This document shows, one piece after another, positions 22,215 through 29,255 of a stretch of 40,453 nt of DNA. The notes beneath the pieces are model-generated. The model was given only the letters and a program-made list of their open reading frames with translations. It had not been told where the DNA came from and did not search any database. This DNA is from a virus: the IMG/VR virus record IMGVR_UViG_3300018465_000008, positions 1-40,453 of that record; one strand, given 5' to 3'. The first letter of the stretch is position 1. Each line of letters opens with the position of its first letter. The position numbers were made by a program, and so were the translations under genes.

Positions 22215-22249
22215 GGTGCGGGGCCGTCTGACGGGGGCGGCCCGGCACC
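22215..22249 (+). terminator. Near-perfect 12-bp hairpin after the capsid gene pair
   Basis: GGTGCGGGGCCG (22215-22226) and CGGCCCGGCACC (22238-22249) pair in 11 of 12 positions (one G:G mismatch) around an 11-base loop. It lies just after the stop at 22208 and within a 110-base gap. No T-tract follows. It likely limits read-through from the capsid genes or protects the 3' end of their abundant mRNA. Confidence 0.55.
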
Positions 22250-22318
22250 GTCACAGCACTCGCCTGACCTCCCTCCCGCCGCCTCGCGGCCCGTACTCGA
22301 TGCCGAGGAGGCGCACCA

Positions 22319-22597
22319 ATGGCCGATCCCACCGCCCAGTCCGGCACCCTGACCGCCAACGTCACCACAACCGTCAACATCACCGACGCCTACCCCGCCG
22401 TCCTGGTCGTCAACCGATCGCAGACGGGCACGATCTGGGTCCGGCTCGACGGCGTCAACCCCACCGTTGCCGGCGCGAACTGCCGGCCGGTCCTCGGCGC
22501 CCGCTCGTTCGGCATCAACCCGTACGAGCGGCCGACCAGCGTCCGGCTCATCGCCGACACCGCCCTCGACTACACGGTGGAAGGCGGCTACTCGTGA
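22319..22597 (+). CDS. Small beta-rich virion protein (92 aa)
   Basis: ATG 22319 has the leader GCCGAGGAGGCGCA (22302-22315), which recurs before the gene at 23223. The protein is all-beta, with repeated strand-turn patterns (NITDAYPAVLVVNRSQTGTI, then WVRLDGVNPT). Low charge and frequent Thr/Val suggest a virion surface or connector component. No family is recognised. It overlaps the next gene by GTGA. Confidence 0.6.
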   Translation: MADPTAQSGTLTANVTTTVNITDAYPAVLVVNRSQTGTIWVRLDGVNPTVAGANCRPVLGARSFGINPYERPTSVRLIADTALDYTVEGGYS

Positions 22598-23163
22598 GCC
22601 TGTACGAGATGCCCGCACTCCGCCCGGTCTACGACCACGGCAACGGTGCGGCCAGCGCCGCCGGCGTCGAGACCCTCTCCCGGTTCGGGCTCACGGAGTT
22701 CGCCGGCGCGTCGGGCCGGCTCTGGTTGTCGTATGTGACGGCTGAGGTCTCGACGGTGGTGTCGAAGCTGATGGTGGCGTCAGCATCCTCGGCGGGCGTC
22801 TCGGTGACATTCGCCCGCATCGCCCTGTTCACGGTTGCCGCGGACGGGGCCGTGACGCTGGTCGCACGCACCGCATCCGACACGACGATCGGCGCGAATC
22901 CGTTCACCTCGTACGAGCGTCCGCTCGCGACTGCGGGCGGGTTCCCGGCGACCTATCCGATCGTCGCCGGTCGCCGGTACGCGCTCGGCTTTCTGCAGCT
23001 CGCGGGGACCCCGATGTCGCTGTCCGGGCAGTTCATCCTCGACTCCGGTGAGCCACCGATCGCGTCGCGGATCATCGAGGCGCAGACCGACATCGCCGCT
23101 TCGTACACCGGCGGGGCGCTGACGAACTTCTACCAGCAGCCGTACGCGCGCGCCCGTCCCTGA
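22594..23163 (+). CDS. Hypothetical virion protein (189 aa)
   Basis: It starts at GTG 22594 in a four-base overlap. The sequence is Ala/Ser/Thr/Val-rich with alternating strands and few helices (GRLWLSYVTAEVSTVVSKLM, VTFARIALFTV, RRYALGFLQLAG), typical of a jelly-roll or Ig-like structural protein. The C-terminal SYTGGALTNFYQQPYARARP is unstructured. I cannot name a family. Its place among head and connector genes supports a structural role, possibly decoration or head fibre. Confidence 0.6.
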   Translation: MSLYEMPALRPVYDHGNGAASAAGVETLSRFGLTEFAGASGRLWLSYVTAEVSTVVSKLMVASASSAGVSVTFARIALFTVAADGAVTLVARTASDTTIGANPFTSYERPLATAGGFPATYPIVAGRRYALGFLQLAGTPMSLSGQFILDSGEPPIASRIIEAQTDIAASYTGGALTNFYQQPYARARP

Positions 23164-23175
23164 CCTCTTCAGTCC

Positions 23176-23195
23176 TCCGCCGCCGCGGCGGCGGA
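23176..23195 (+). repeat. Perfect 20-base GC palindrome in a structural-gene leader
   Basis: TCCGCCGCCG followed by CGGCGGCGGA is a perfect palindrome. As RNA it forms a short, very stable hairpin with a minimal loop. It sits 12 bases after the stop at 23163 and ~30 bases before GTG 23223. Together with the shared GCCGAGGAGGCGCA ribosome region it forms a leader related to the one before 22319. It may act as a terminator, an RNA-processing site, or a translational insulator. Confidence 0.5.
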
Positions 23196-23222
23196 TCCCC
23201 TGCAACGCCGAGGAGGCGCATC

Positions 23223-23687
23223 GTGCTGGCCGTCAGGAAACGCGCCGACAAGACGGTCGGCACGCGCGTGCCCGGCGTCGACCCGGGCACCGGAGAGAAG
23301 ACCCTGATCAACCCGGCGTCGGGTTTGCCCGAGCCGTGGCCGCTCGCCGGCGTACAGATCGAGGGTGAGCCGCCGGCCTCGTGCCGGGTACCGACGTCCT
23401 GGGTCGAACGCGGCATCGACGAGGGCTGGATCGAACTCGTCAACCCGCGGCTCGTTCACCGCCCGGGTGGCCCGGCTGGGGCGAAGCAGTGGTCGACCGT
23501 ACATACCTTCACCCATGCCGACGCGATCGTCCTCCGTACCGTCGACGGCCCTGTCCGATACCGGGTCGTGCACCAGCCCGACAAGTACGTCGACTCCGAC
23601 GACCCTGGCGAGCCGGTCACCGACGACATCTACCAGGCGGGCAACACCCGCGTTGACCGGCTGTATGGCCTGGAGCTGGAGGTCTGA
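23223..23687 (+). CDS. Hypothetical virion protein (154 aa)
   Basis: GTG 23223 sits two bases after the shared GCCGAGGAGGCGCA leader (23207-23220). The N-terminus is basic. The rest is a beta-rich domain with VERGIDEGWIELVNPRLVHR and a HADAIVLRTVDGPVRYRV segment, ending in DDIYQAGNTRVDRLYGLELEV. Similar proteins in actinophages are annotated only as hypothetical. Its slot before the 23690 gene and the repeat protein suggests a connector or head-tail joining role. Confidence 0.6.
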   Translation: MLAVRKRADKTVGTRVPGVDPGTGEKTLINPASGLPEPWPLAGVQIEGEPPASCRVPTSWVERGIDEGWIELVNPRLVHRPGGPAGAKQWSTVHTFTHADAIVLRTVDGPVRYRVVHQPDKYVDSDDPGEPVTDDIYQAGNTRVDRLYGLELEV

Positions 23688-23689
23688 CC

Positions 23690-24163
23690 GTGGCGAACTT
23701 CGCCTTCAACCGGGGGCTCGGCCGCGGAGTCGAGTGGGCTGAGCGGGTTAACGCCAGCGACCCGACCAACGCCGTCCTTGTCATCATGATCCTCGCCGCG
23801 TCCGGGATCGAGTCCGACGCGACGTTGAAGGACAAGGACTCCTTCGCCGACATCGTCGCCGGCGCCACCAACGAGGTCACCAACAGCGGCTACACGCGGA
23901 AGGTCATCGACCAGTCCGGCGGGATCGTCATCACCTACGACGACACCAACGACCGGGTGGACGTCGACATGCCCGACCAGACGTGGACCGCGGTCGCTGC
24001 GGGCGACGGCTGGTCGGACCTGGTGATCGGCTACGACCCGGACTCGACCGGCGGCACGGACTCCGCGATCCTGCCCTGGTCGCAGCACGACTTCACCACG
24101 ACCCCAGACGGCAGTGATCTTGTCGTGCAGTTCCCCGCCACCGGCTTCTTCCGCGCCTCCTAG
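23690..24163 (+). CDS. Hypothetical virion protein (157 aa)
   Basis: GTG 23690 has GGAGG (23679-23683) as its ribosome site, inside the end of the preceding gene. After a short basic start comes a hydrophobic helix (NAVLVIMILAASGIESDA). A beta-rich acidic domain follows (GIVITYDDTNDRVDVDMPDQ, then SDLVIGYDPDS) and ends in VQFPATGFFRAS. The layout is common among actinophage proteins next to the head-tail junction, and function is not known. It may be a stopper or virion component. Confidence 0.6.
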   Translation: MANFAFNRGLGRGVEWAERVNASDPTNAVLVIMILAASGIESDATLKDKDSFADIVAGATNEVTNSGYTRKVIDQSGGIVITYDDTNDRVDVDMPDQTWTAVAAGDGWSDLVIGYDPDSTGGTDSAILPWSQHDFTTTPDGSDLVVQFPATGFFRAS

Positions 24164-24181
24164 CCGCCGGGGAGGCCAGCC

Positions 24182-25699
24182 GTGGCCGGAATCCGGTACG
24201 TCGCCAGCAGCTTCGACGGCACCATCACCATCGCGTCCGGGGCCGGCGTCGTCGCCGGCGACTGGGTGCTGATCGGCCAGGGCAACGACTTCTACCAGCT
24301 GGCCACGATGGTCACGCCGACCTGCGCCACGTGCGGGGTCTGGACCGATAGCGCCGGAATCTCCAGTAACCCCGGCAACGACAACGCCGTCCTCGGGAAG
24401 TGGTGGTGGGCGCCAGTCACCACCGGCGGCGCCCAATCCATTCAGGTCACCACGACGCCCGGCGACGGCTCCTACGTCGTCGTGTACGTGATCCAAGACT
24501 CCGCGGGCGTGTACCCGACACCCGCGGGGCTGGCGTCGAATACGGCGACGACCGCGCACACCATCCCGTCGGTGCCGTCGATCGCGGGCGGCTTACTGCT
24601 CGGGTTCGTCGTCGCCGGCAGTAACGGCGTCGTCGACTTCAACGCCAACACCGGTACGACCGGGCTGACGAAGGACACCGAGTACGACTCGCCGCCGTTC
24701 TCCACAATCGCCGGGTTCTCCAAGGCGTTGGTGTCGGGTGGTTCCACAGGTGCGCTGACGGTGACGCCGTCGGTGAGCCGCCGGTACGCGGCGAACAGCA
24801 TCGTGTTCCTTCCGGCGGCGACCGGTATCACCATCGTGGTCGGCCAGGCCGCCGAGACCGACACCGCGCAGCCGACCGGCCGCATCAAGGTCCGGCCGGT
24901 CGGTGCCGTCGTGGAGACGGGCGCCGCGCAGCCGGTCACCCGCTCCCGTCGCCGAGCGGTCGGGGCCGCGTCGGAGACCAGCAGCGCCCAGCCGGTCACG
25001 GCAGTCCACCGCCGCCTGGCCGGCCAAGCCACCGAGACCGGCACCGTCATGCCGGTGGGCCGCATCCACCGGCGGGCCACCGCAGCGGCAACGGACACCG
25101 GCACCGCGCAGCCGCTCGGTCGCGGCAGGAACAGCACGGTCGGCCAGGCCGCAGAGACCTCCGCCGCCCAACCGGTAACCGCGCCGAGCGACACCATCGT
25201 CCCGGTTGCCGCCGTGTCGGAAACGTCGACCGCTCAGCCAGCCGGCCGGCAGAAGACGAAGACGCTGGGCGGCGCAGCCGAAACCAGCGTGGCGCAGCCG
25301 CCGACTCGCCGGAAGATGCGGGCGCTCCTTCCGGCCGGCGACACCAGCGCCGCCCTCAGCGTTCGCTGCAGCAAGCCCTTCCTGATCGGGGCGGCCGGGG
25401 AGATCGCCGCCGCGTGGCCACTTGCCGCCGCCCGGCGCCCGCTGACCGGTGCGGTCAGCGAAACCAGCACCGCAGGTGTACTCCGGTCGCCGCGCCTCGT
25501 CCCGGTCGGCGGCACCATCGCGGTGGATACGGCCATGCCGGTCATCGTGTCCGGCGGAGCACTCGGTGCCACACCCGGTCGGCTCACCGCCACCACGATC
25601 AGGTCCCGCCTCACCCCATCCGCCACACCGGCTTCCCGGCGAACACCCAGCACGACGCGGGCCCGGCTGGACGCCACCAGCACGAAAGGGACCGCATGA
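24182..25699 (+). CDS. Virion protein with 12 tandem ETxTAQP-type repeats
   Basis: GTG 24182 (GGGGAGG upstream) opens a 505-aa protein. Residues ~1-215 are a beta-sandwich region (IRYVASSFDGTITIASGAG, then a GVVAGDWVLIGQG turn, ending RYAANSIVFLPAAT), resembling the structural modules of phage surface proteins. Residues 220-461 contain twelve imperfect repeats of ~20 residues built on G-x-A-x-E-T-x-T-A-Q-P followed by Arg-rich positions (for example VGQAAETDTAQPTGRIKVRP). Units 1-8 fit the core; units 9-12 decay. The last ~45 residues are Ser/Thr/Arg-rich. Repeats of this kind occur in actinophage virion proteins and probably form an extended decorated rod. Function is unknown. Confidence 0.7.
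   Translation: MAGIRYVASSFDGTITIASGAGVVAGDWVLIGQGNDFYQLATMVTPTCATCGVWTDSAGISSNPGNDNAVLGKWWWAPVTTGGAQSIQVTTTPGDGSYVVVYVIQDSAGVYPTPAGLASNTATTAHTIPSVPSIAGGLLLGFVVAGSNGVVDFNANTGTTGLTKDTEYDSPPFSTIAGFSKALVSGGSTGALTVTPSVSRRYAANSIVFLPAATGITIVVGQAAETDTAQPTGRIKVRPVGAVVETGAAQPVTRSRRRAVGAASETSSAQPVTAVHRRLAGQATETGTVMPVGRIHRRATAAATDTGTAQPLGRGRNSTVGQAAETSAAQPVTAPSDTIVPVAAVSETSTAQPAGRQKTKTLGGAAETSVAQPPTRRKMRALLPAGDTSAALSVRCSKPFLIGAAGEIAAAWPLAAARRPLTGAVSETSTAGVLRSPRLVPVGGTIAVDTAMPVIVSGGALGATPGRLTATTIRSRLTPSATPASRRTPSTTRARLDATSTKGTA
24839..25564 (+). repeat. Twelve ~60-bp coding repeats (ETxTAQP units)
   Basis: At the DNA level the repeat unit is about 60 bases, encoding G-x-A-x-E-T-x-T-A-Q-P plus an Arg-rich half. 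Units are diverged in sequence, so the array is old rather than freshly amplified. Two units (6 and 7) are 21 rather than 20 residues. The last four have lost the Q-P core, consistent with decay at one end of an expanding array. Confidence 0.75.
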
Positions 25700-26424
25700 G
25701 CGACGTCGGCGTCGGTGACTCCGAGGTACCCCGCCTCACGATCAGTCCCGCTGACGGCACCACCGCCGCCACCCTCGTCTTGCGGGCACCTGACGGCACC
25801 AGCACCTCCGTCACGACCGCGCAGGAGCTCGCCACCGCCGACTCGCAGGTGTGGGAAGGCGCGCCCGTCGTCTACAGCCAGCCCGGCTGGTGGGTCCTCG
25901 ACTGGACCGTCACCGGTACCGGGCAAGGCTCCGAACAGCAGCGCGTCTACGTCGCGCCGTCACCGGTCGCCGGCGGGCCCACGTGGTGGCCGACCCGCTC
26001 CCAGGTCGCGAACTACATCCCAAGCCGGACGCTCGTCGTCGACCCGGCCACGCACTCCGAGGCCGGCGAGCTGCACGAGCTGACGTGGACGGCGCAGACG
26101 CGGCCCACCGGAGTCCAGGTGGATCAGCTCATCGCCGACCAGGGGGCGTGGGTCGCCGCTCGGCTGCCGGACCTCACCGCCGCGAACCAGGCGGCTGCCG
26201 CATCGGTGGTGGCGATGCTGACCGCCGCCGCGATCGAGCGCGGATGGCCGGACAGTGACAGCACCAGCCTGCAGCGGGCGACCGACCTGGAGAAGCGGGC
26301 ACTCGGCGCCCTCTCCGATCTGGTCGCCGCCAACGACGAGCAGACCGGCGAGCAGGGCGACGGGTCGGTGGCCCCGGTGTGGAGCTTCCCGCCCCCTGTC
26401 GCCTGGGGCGACCAGCTGACCTAG
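25696..26424 (+). CDS. Head-tail connector / adaptor protein
   Basis: ATG 25696 overlaps the previous stop (ATGA). The 242-aa protein has an Ig-like N-domain (LTISPADGTTAATLVLRAPD, then a WWVLDWTVTGTG strand) ending near residue 95. A helical C-domain follows, with TWWPTRSQVANYIPSR, a segment around ANQAAAASVVAMLTAAAIER, and QRATDLEKRALGALSDLV. This helical bundle is the usual shape of head-completion adaptors (gp6/gp15-like) that sit under the portal. Position before the gp10-like and tail-terminator genes supports the call. Confidence 0.7.
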   Translation: MSDVGVGDSEVPRLTISPADGTTAATLVLRAPDGTSTSVTTAQELATADSQVWEGAPVVYSQPGWWVLDWTVTGTGQGSEQQRVYVAPSPVAGGPTWWPTRSQVANYIPSRTLVVDPATHSEAGELHELTWTAQTRPTGVQVDQLIADQGAWVAARLPDLTAANQAAAASVVAMLTAAAIERGWPDSDSTSLQRATDLEKRALGALSDLVAANDEQTGEQGDGSVAPVWSFPPPVAWGDQLT

Positions 26425-26432
26425 GAGGACCG

Positions 26433-26816
26433 ATGGCACGCGTCAAGTTCACCCCGGACCGGGCCGGGATCGCCGCCGTCGGCCGCTCTGAAGGCGTCTG
26501 GCGGAACCTCGAAGGCCGCGGCGACCGCATCATCGGTGGTGTCCGCGCTGTCGGCCCGGAGAAGACCGGCGAGTACAAGCAGAAGCTCGGCCGTGACCGG
26601 GTCGCCGGCCGGACCGCCACTGTCCGTGTCACCGCCCGCGCCCGGCACTCCGCCGTCCTGGAGGTCGGGTCCCGGCCGCACATCATCCGGCCCAGGAACA
26701 AGAAGGCGCTCGCCTGGCCTGGCGCCGAACACCCCTGGGCGAAGGTTCACCACCCCGGGACTCAGGCCTTACACCTGCTCCGTGATGCGGCGATCCGCTA
26801 CGGCGGGGACCGGTGA
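26433..26816 (+). CDS. Tail component / neck protein (HK97 gp10-like)
   Basis: ATG 26433 has GGAGG at 26424-26428. The 127-aa sequence opens with a helix-rich half (GIAAVGRSEGVWRNLEGRG). It then shows the GEYKQKLG stretch and a basic beta region (TATVRVTARARHSAVLEVGS, then RPHIIRPRNKKALAW), with PHIIRP as the hallmark loop of the HK97 gp10-like family. Members stabilise the head-tail interface. It ends four bases into the tail-terminator gene. Confidence 0.75.
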   Translation: MARVKFTPDRAGIAAVGRSEGVWRNLEGRGDRIIGGVRAVGPEKTGEYKQKLGRDRVAGRTATVRVTARARHSAVLEVGSRPHIIRPRNKKALAWPGAEHPWAKVHHPGTQALHLLRDAAIRYGGDR

Positions 26817-27220
26817 CCACGCCGCTGTACGCCGACGTCGAAACGCTGGTCTCCGAGTGGCTGCACCAGCGCCTCGACGGCGACCTGACCGTCAAGACGT
26901 GGATCGACCCGCGACTGCCCGACAGTTGGCCGTACACGGCGCCGCTGGTGCACATCCAGCGGGCCGGAGACGGCGACGCCCGCCTCACCCTCGACGCGGC
27001 GATCGTCGACGTCGACGTGTACGCGCGTATCGCTGACAACGCCCGCGCAGTCGCCGAGCGGATCCGCGCAGAGTTGCGGCTCCACCTGCCGCAGCACGTC
27101 GCCGGGACCGTGGTCGTGCAGGGCGTGCAGGTGATCGCGGCACCGCAGTGGCGGCCCGACCCGGCGATTTTCCGGCGCGGCGCCACGTACCGGGTGTTCG
27201 TGCACGGCATGACCGCCTGA
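26813..27220 (+). CDS. Tail terminator / tail completion protein
   Basis: GTG 26813 overlaps the previous stop. The 135-aa protein has the helix-strand pattern of tail terminators (lambda gpU-like/HK97 gp11-like). It opens with an N-terminal helix (VETLVSEWLHQRLDG) and a PLVHIQRAGDGD strand. Next come VDVDVYARIADNARAVAERI and a closing beta pair, VIAAPQWRPDP and YRVFVHGM. In the family it forms a hexameric ring that caps the tail tube. Gene order supports the call. Confidence 0.75.
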   Translation: MTTPLYADVETLVSEWLHQRLDGDLTVKTWIDPRLPDSWPYTAPLVHIQRAGDGDARLTLDAAIVDVDVYARIADNARAVAERIRAELRLHLPQHVAGTVVVQGVQVIAAPQWRPDPAIFRRGATYRVFVHGMTA

Positions 27221-27287
27221 CCCCTTTTCGACCGCTTCAGCCGACCCGCCTCGGGGCTCGGCCATCTCACCATGCCCGGAGGTAGCC

Positions 27288-27629
27288 ATGGCGCGTACCG
27301 CGCTCACCGTCGTCGAATCCACCAAGGCCGGAACGCTCCTGCCCGCGGGCGCGACCGCCGACGTCGCCAACGGCAACGTCGTCAACGGCAACGACGGCCG
27401 CGTCATCGTGCTGGCCCAGAACACCAACGGAGCCAGCACCGCCCGCACCGTCACGATCACCGTCACCGGCGCCATCGACGGATTCGCGCCCGCACCCCGC
27501 ACCGTCTCGGTGGCGGCCGGCACGACGAAGACACTCGGCCCCTACGACACGACCGCCTACTCGACAGCACTGCAGATCTCCGGTGACCACGCCGAGCTGA
27601 AGTTCCAGGTCATTCGCATCCCCGGCTGA
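27288..27629 (+). CDS. Small beta-rich tail-region protein (113 aa)
   Basis: ATG 27288 follows CGGAGG. The protein is an Ig-like or fibronectin-like beta sandwich by pattern: ALTVVESTKAGTLLPAGA, a GNVVNGNDGRVIVLAQ segment, TARTVTITVTGAIDGF and SVAAGTTKTLGPYD. It has no cysteine. Its slot between the tail terminator and the tail tube gene suggests a tail decoration protein. The 67-base gap upstream holds only weak complementarity (27240-27262). Confidence 0.6.
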   Translation: MARTALTVVESTKAGTLLPAGATADVANGNVVNGNDGRVIVLAQNTNGASTARTVTITVTGAIDGFAPAPRTVSVAAGTTKTLGPYDTTAYSTALQISGDHAELKFQVIRIPG

Positions 27630-27665
27630 CGAGCCCGCTCGACCCAACCTGCTGAACGTTTCTCA

Positions 27666-27681
27666 CCCGGCGACCGCCGGG
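27666..27681 (+). terminator. 6-bp GC hairpin before the tail tube gene
   Basis: CCCGGC (27666-27671), a GACC tetraloop and GCCGGG (27676-27681) form a compact stable stem, followed by CCTTCAT. It is part of the 80-base gap 27630-27709, which also contains the AAAGGAG ribosome site of the tail tube gene. It could be a weak terminator or a 5' stabiliser for the abundant tail tube mRNA. Confidence 0.45.
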
Positions 27682-27709
27682 CCTTCATCGTGCGTAAAGG
27701 AGTCAGCCC

Positions 27710-28273
27710 ATGGCGGTCGACGTCAACCTCATCCGGGCCTACACGAACGGACTCGTCGCGGTCACCGACTTCGGCGTGACCGGCGCGACCGCCCCGACCA
27801 ACGCCTCGTCGCCGCTGAACGCGTCGTTCAAGGAGATCGGCGCCGTCTCCGAGGACGGCATCACCGAGGCGACCAGCCAGGACCGGACGGACGTCTACAT
27901 CTGGCAGGGCGCGACGCTGGCCCGCCGGATCGCCGGCCAGTACGCCAAGACGATCACCGTGGCGGCGGCCGAGACGAACATGACGACCCTCGGCGTGAAC
28001 TACCCGGGCTCGACGATCACGCAGACCGCCGAGGGCGTGTCGATCGCGGAGAAGCCGCCGGTCACGGACATCCGCCAGTGGGTCGTCCACGGCGTCGACG
28101 GCACCCGGGCGCTGCGCCTGTACATCCCGCGCGGTGAGGTGACGGAGCGCGGCGACGTCGTCTGGTCCGCCGGGGACATCACCATCTACGAATGGCAGGT
28201 CTCCTGCTACGTCGACGTCAGCGGCAACGTCATGTACCGCTACTACCTCGACGAGTCCCTCGCGACCCCGTAA
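27710..28273 (+). CDS. Major tail (tube) protein
   Basis: ATG 27710 has AAAGGAG upstream. The 187-aa sequence fits siphophage tail tube subunits: an N-terminal arm, a FKEIGAVSEDGITEATSQD segment (the usual G-x-x-S-x-D-G strand pair), a loop SIAEKPPVTDIRQWVVHGVD, and closing beta strands VVWSAGDITIYEWQVSCYVD. Length is at the lower end of the family, without an added Ig domain. It lies between the tail terminator and the chaperones, the normal place. The downstream leader carries strong RNA structure. Confidence 0.85.
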   Translation: MAVDVNLIRAYTNGLVAVTDFGVTGATAPTNASSPLNASFKEIGAVSEDGITEATSQDRTDVYIWQGATLARRIAGQYAKTITVAAAETNMTTLGVNYPGSTITQTAEGVSIAEKPPVTDIRQWVVHGVDGTRALRLYIPRGEVTERGDVVWSAGDITIYEWQVSCYVDVSGNVMYRYYLDESLATP

Positions 28274-28286
28274 CCCGCCCATGTTC

Positions 28287-28359
28287 GACGCCGGCGGGGT
28301 TCCTCAGCGGGTTGCCCGCCGGCGTCTCCCCATCAACCCGCTGAGCAACCCGCTGGAGG
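28287..28359 (+). promoter_or_regulatory. Interlocked RNA leader: two perfect 12-bp stems and a Shine-Dalgarno-covering alternative
   Basis: Stem A pairs GACGCCGGCGGG (28287-28298) with CCCGCCGGCGTC (28315-28326). Its 16-base loop contains CTCAGCGGGTTG (28303-28314), which pairs perfectly with CAACCCGCTGAG (28334-28345), giving stem B. Stems A and B can form an H-type pseudoknot or be exclusive. A second copy, CAACCCGCTG (28346-28355), continues into GGAGG (28355-28359), the ribosome site of the 28364 gene. It can pair with the same left arm (28302-28314) over 13 bp with one bulged base, hiding the Shine-Dalgarno. The element thus looks like a terminator after the tail tube gene combined with a translational switch. 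Confidence 0.6.
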
Positions 28360-28363
28360 AACC

Positions 28364-28828
28364 ATGGCACGTCTTCAGATTTTCACCCTGCCGCCTTGGC
28401 AGCAGGCCGAGCGGCCGTTCGCGTTGATCCTGGACCGCTGCGACCCGGACGCCCTGGTCGGCGCCGACTGGCAGAGGTTCGCCGAGGAGTGCGGCGCGCG
28501 TTCGTTCATGGCGACCGACCAGGAGATCACCCTTGACGGGGAGCCGTCCGAGGTCGAGATCCCGGAGGACGTCATGGCCGAGATCGCGGTGATGATCCGC
28601 GACCATGTGCAGGCCGCCGTCGACGAGGCCGCCGCAGTGCGCCCGCAGGTCGTGCAGCAGCTCGACAACATGGGTCTGCTGCCGAAGGGCGAGAAGCCGC
28701 CGCGGTCCGTGTGGGGTGCGGGCGCCAAGCCGGACCCGCGGGAGCAGATCCCGGGCTGGATGCCGCCGTCGGGCGAGGTGACGCAGGCCGTCGACACGGC
28801 GATCGGTGAGGCGGCCGGCCGTGGCTGA
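28364..28828 (+). CDS. Tail-region hypothetical protein (154 aa)
   Basis: ATG 28364 follows GGAGG. The protein starts with a beta segment (ARLQIFTLPPWQQAERPFAL), continues with helical stretches (VMAEIAVMIRDHVQAAVDEA, then VVQQLDNMGLLPKGE), and ends in a Gly/Pro-rich linker. It sits exactly where a first tail-assembly protein is expected in siphophages, before the frameshifted chaperones. Its leader suggests tight control. I cannot name a family, and a chaperone-like role is inferred. Confidence 0.6.
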   Translation: MARLQIFTLPPWQQAERPFALILDRCDPDALVGADWQRFAEECGARSFMATDQEITLDGEPSEVEIPEDVMAEIAVMIRDHVQAAVDEAAAVRPQVVQQLDNMGLLPKGEKPPRSVWGAGAKPDPREQIPGWMPPSGEVTQAVDTAIGEAAGRG

Positions 28829-29255
28829 CACCGTCTTCGACCTCGACGCGGTGTTCGCCGAGCAGCGCCAGGCGCCGTTCCGGTTCAAGTGGGACGGCCG
28901 CGAGTGGGAGCTGCCGCACCTGCACGACATCGACATTCACCTCCTGAACCGGATCCACGAAGCCGAGTCGTTCTCGGCCGACGAGGTCATGGACCTGTTC
29001 CCGCAGCTGTTCGCGCCTCGTGACCGGGTGGAGTGGCTCAAGACTCCGCAGCCTGCGCTGATGCTGACGACGCTGTTCACGCAGTGGATGGAGCATGTCG
29101 GGGTGACGCCGGGGGAATCGGTGGGCTCCGGCGACTCCTCGTCGAGCACGGAGCCGAAATCGAAGCAGACCTCCACCGGTTCTACGGCATCCGCCTCTCC
29201 CAAGCGCTCTTCTCGCAGGCCCCGGAAGACCGCTACACCGCCCGCGAACTCCTAG
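28821..29255 (+). CDS. Tail assembly chaperone, short product (gpG-like)
   Basis: GTG 28821 overlaps the previous gene by eight bases; GGTGAGG at 28805-28811 suits it. The 144-aa product has an acidic and aromatic N-domain (FKWDGREWELPHLHDIDIHL, then a NRIHEAESFS helix), typical of gpG-type chaperones that coat the tape measure. The tail from residue ~99 is Ser/Thr/Lys-rich and low-complexity, as expected for the part bypassed by frameshifting. The longer product is made by a -1 shift at 29111-29117. Confidence 0.8.
   Translation: MADTVFDLDAVFAEQRQAPFRFKWDGREWELPHLHDIDIHLLNRIHEAESFSADEVMDLFPQLFAPRDRVEWLKTPQPALMLTTLFTQWMEHVGVTPGESVGSGDSSSSTEPKSKQTSTGSTASASPKRSSRRPRKTATPPANS

Noticed and set aside
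27240-27262. GCCGA/TCGGC complementarity upstream of 27288.
   Set aside because: Only five continuous pairs with a mismatch, too weak to list as a terminator on its own.
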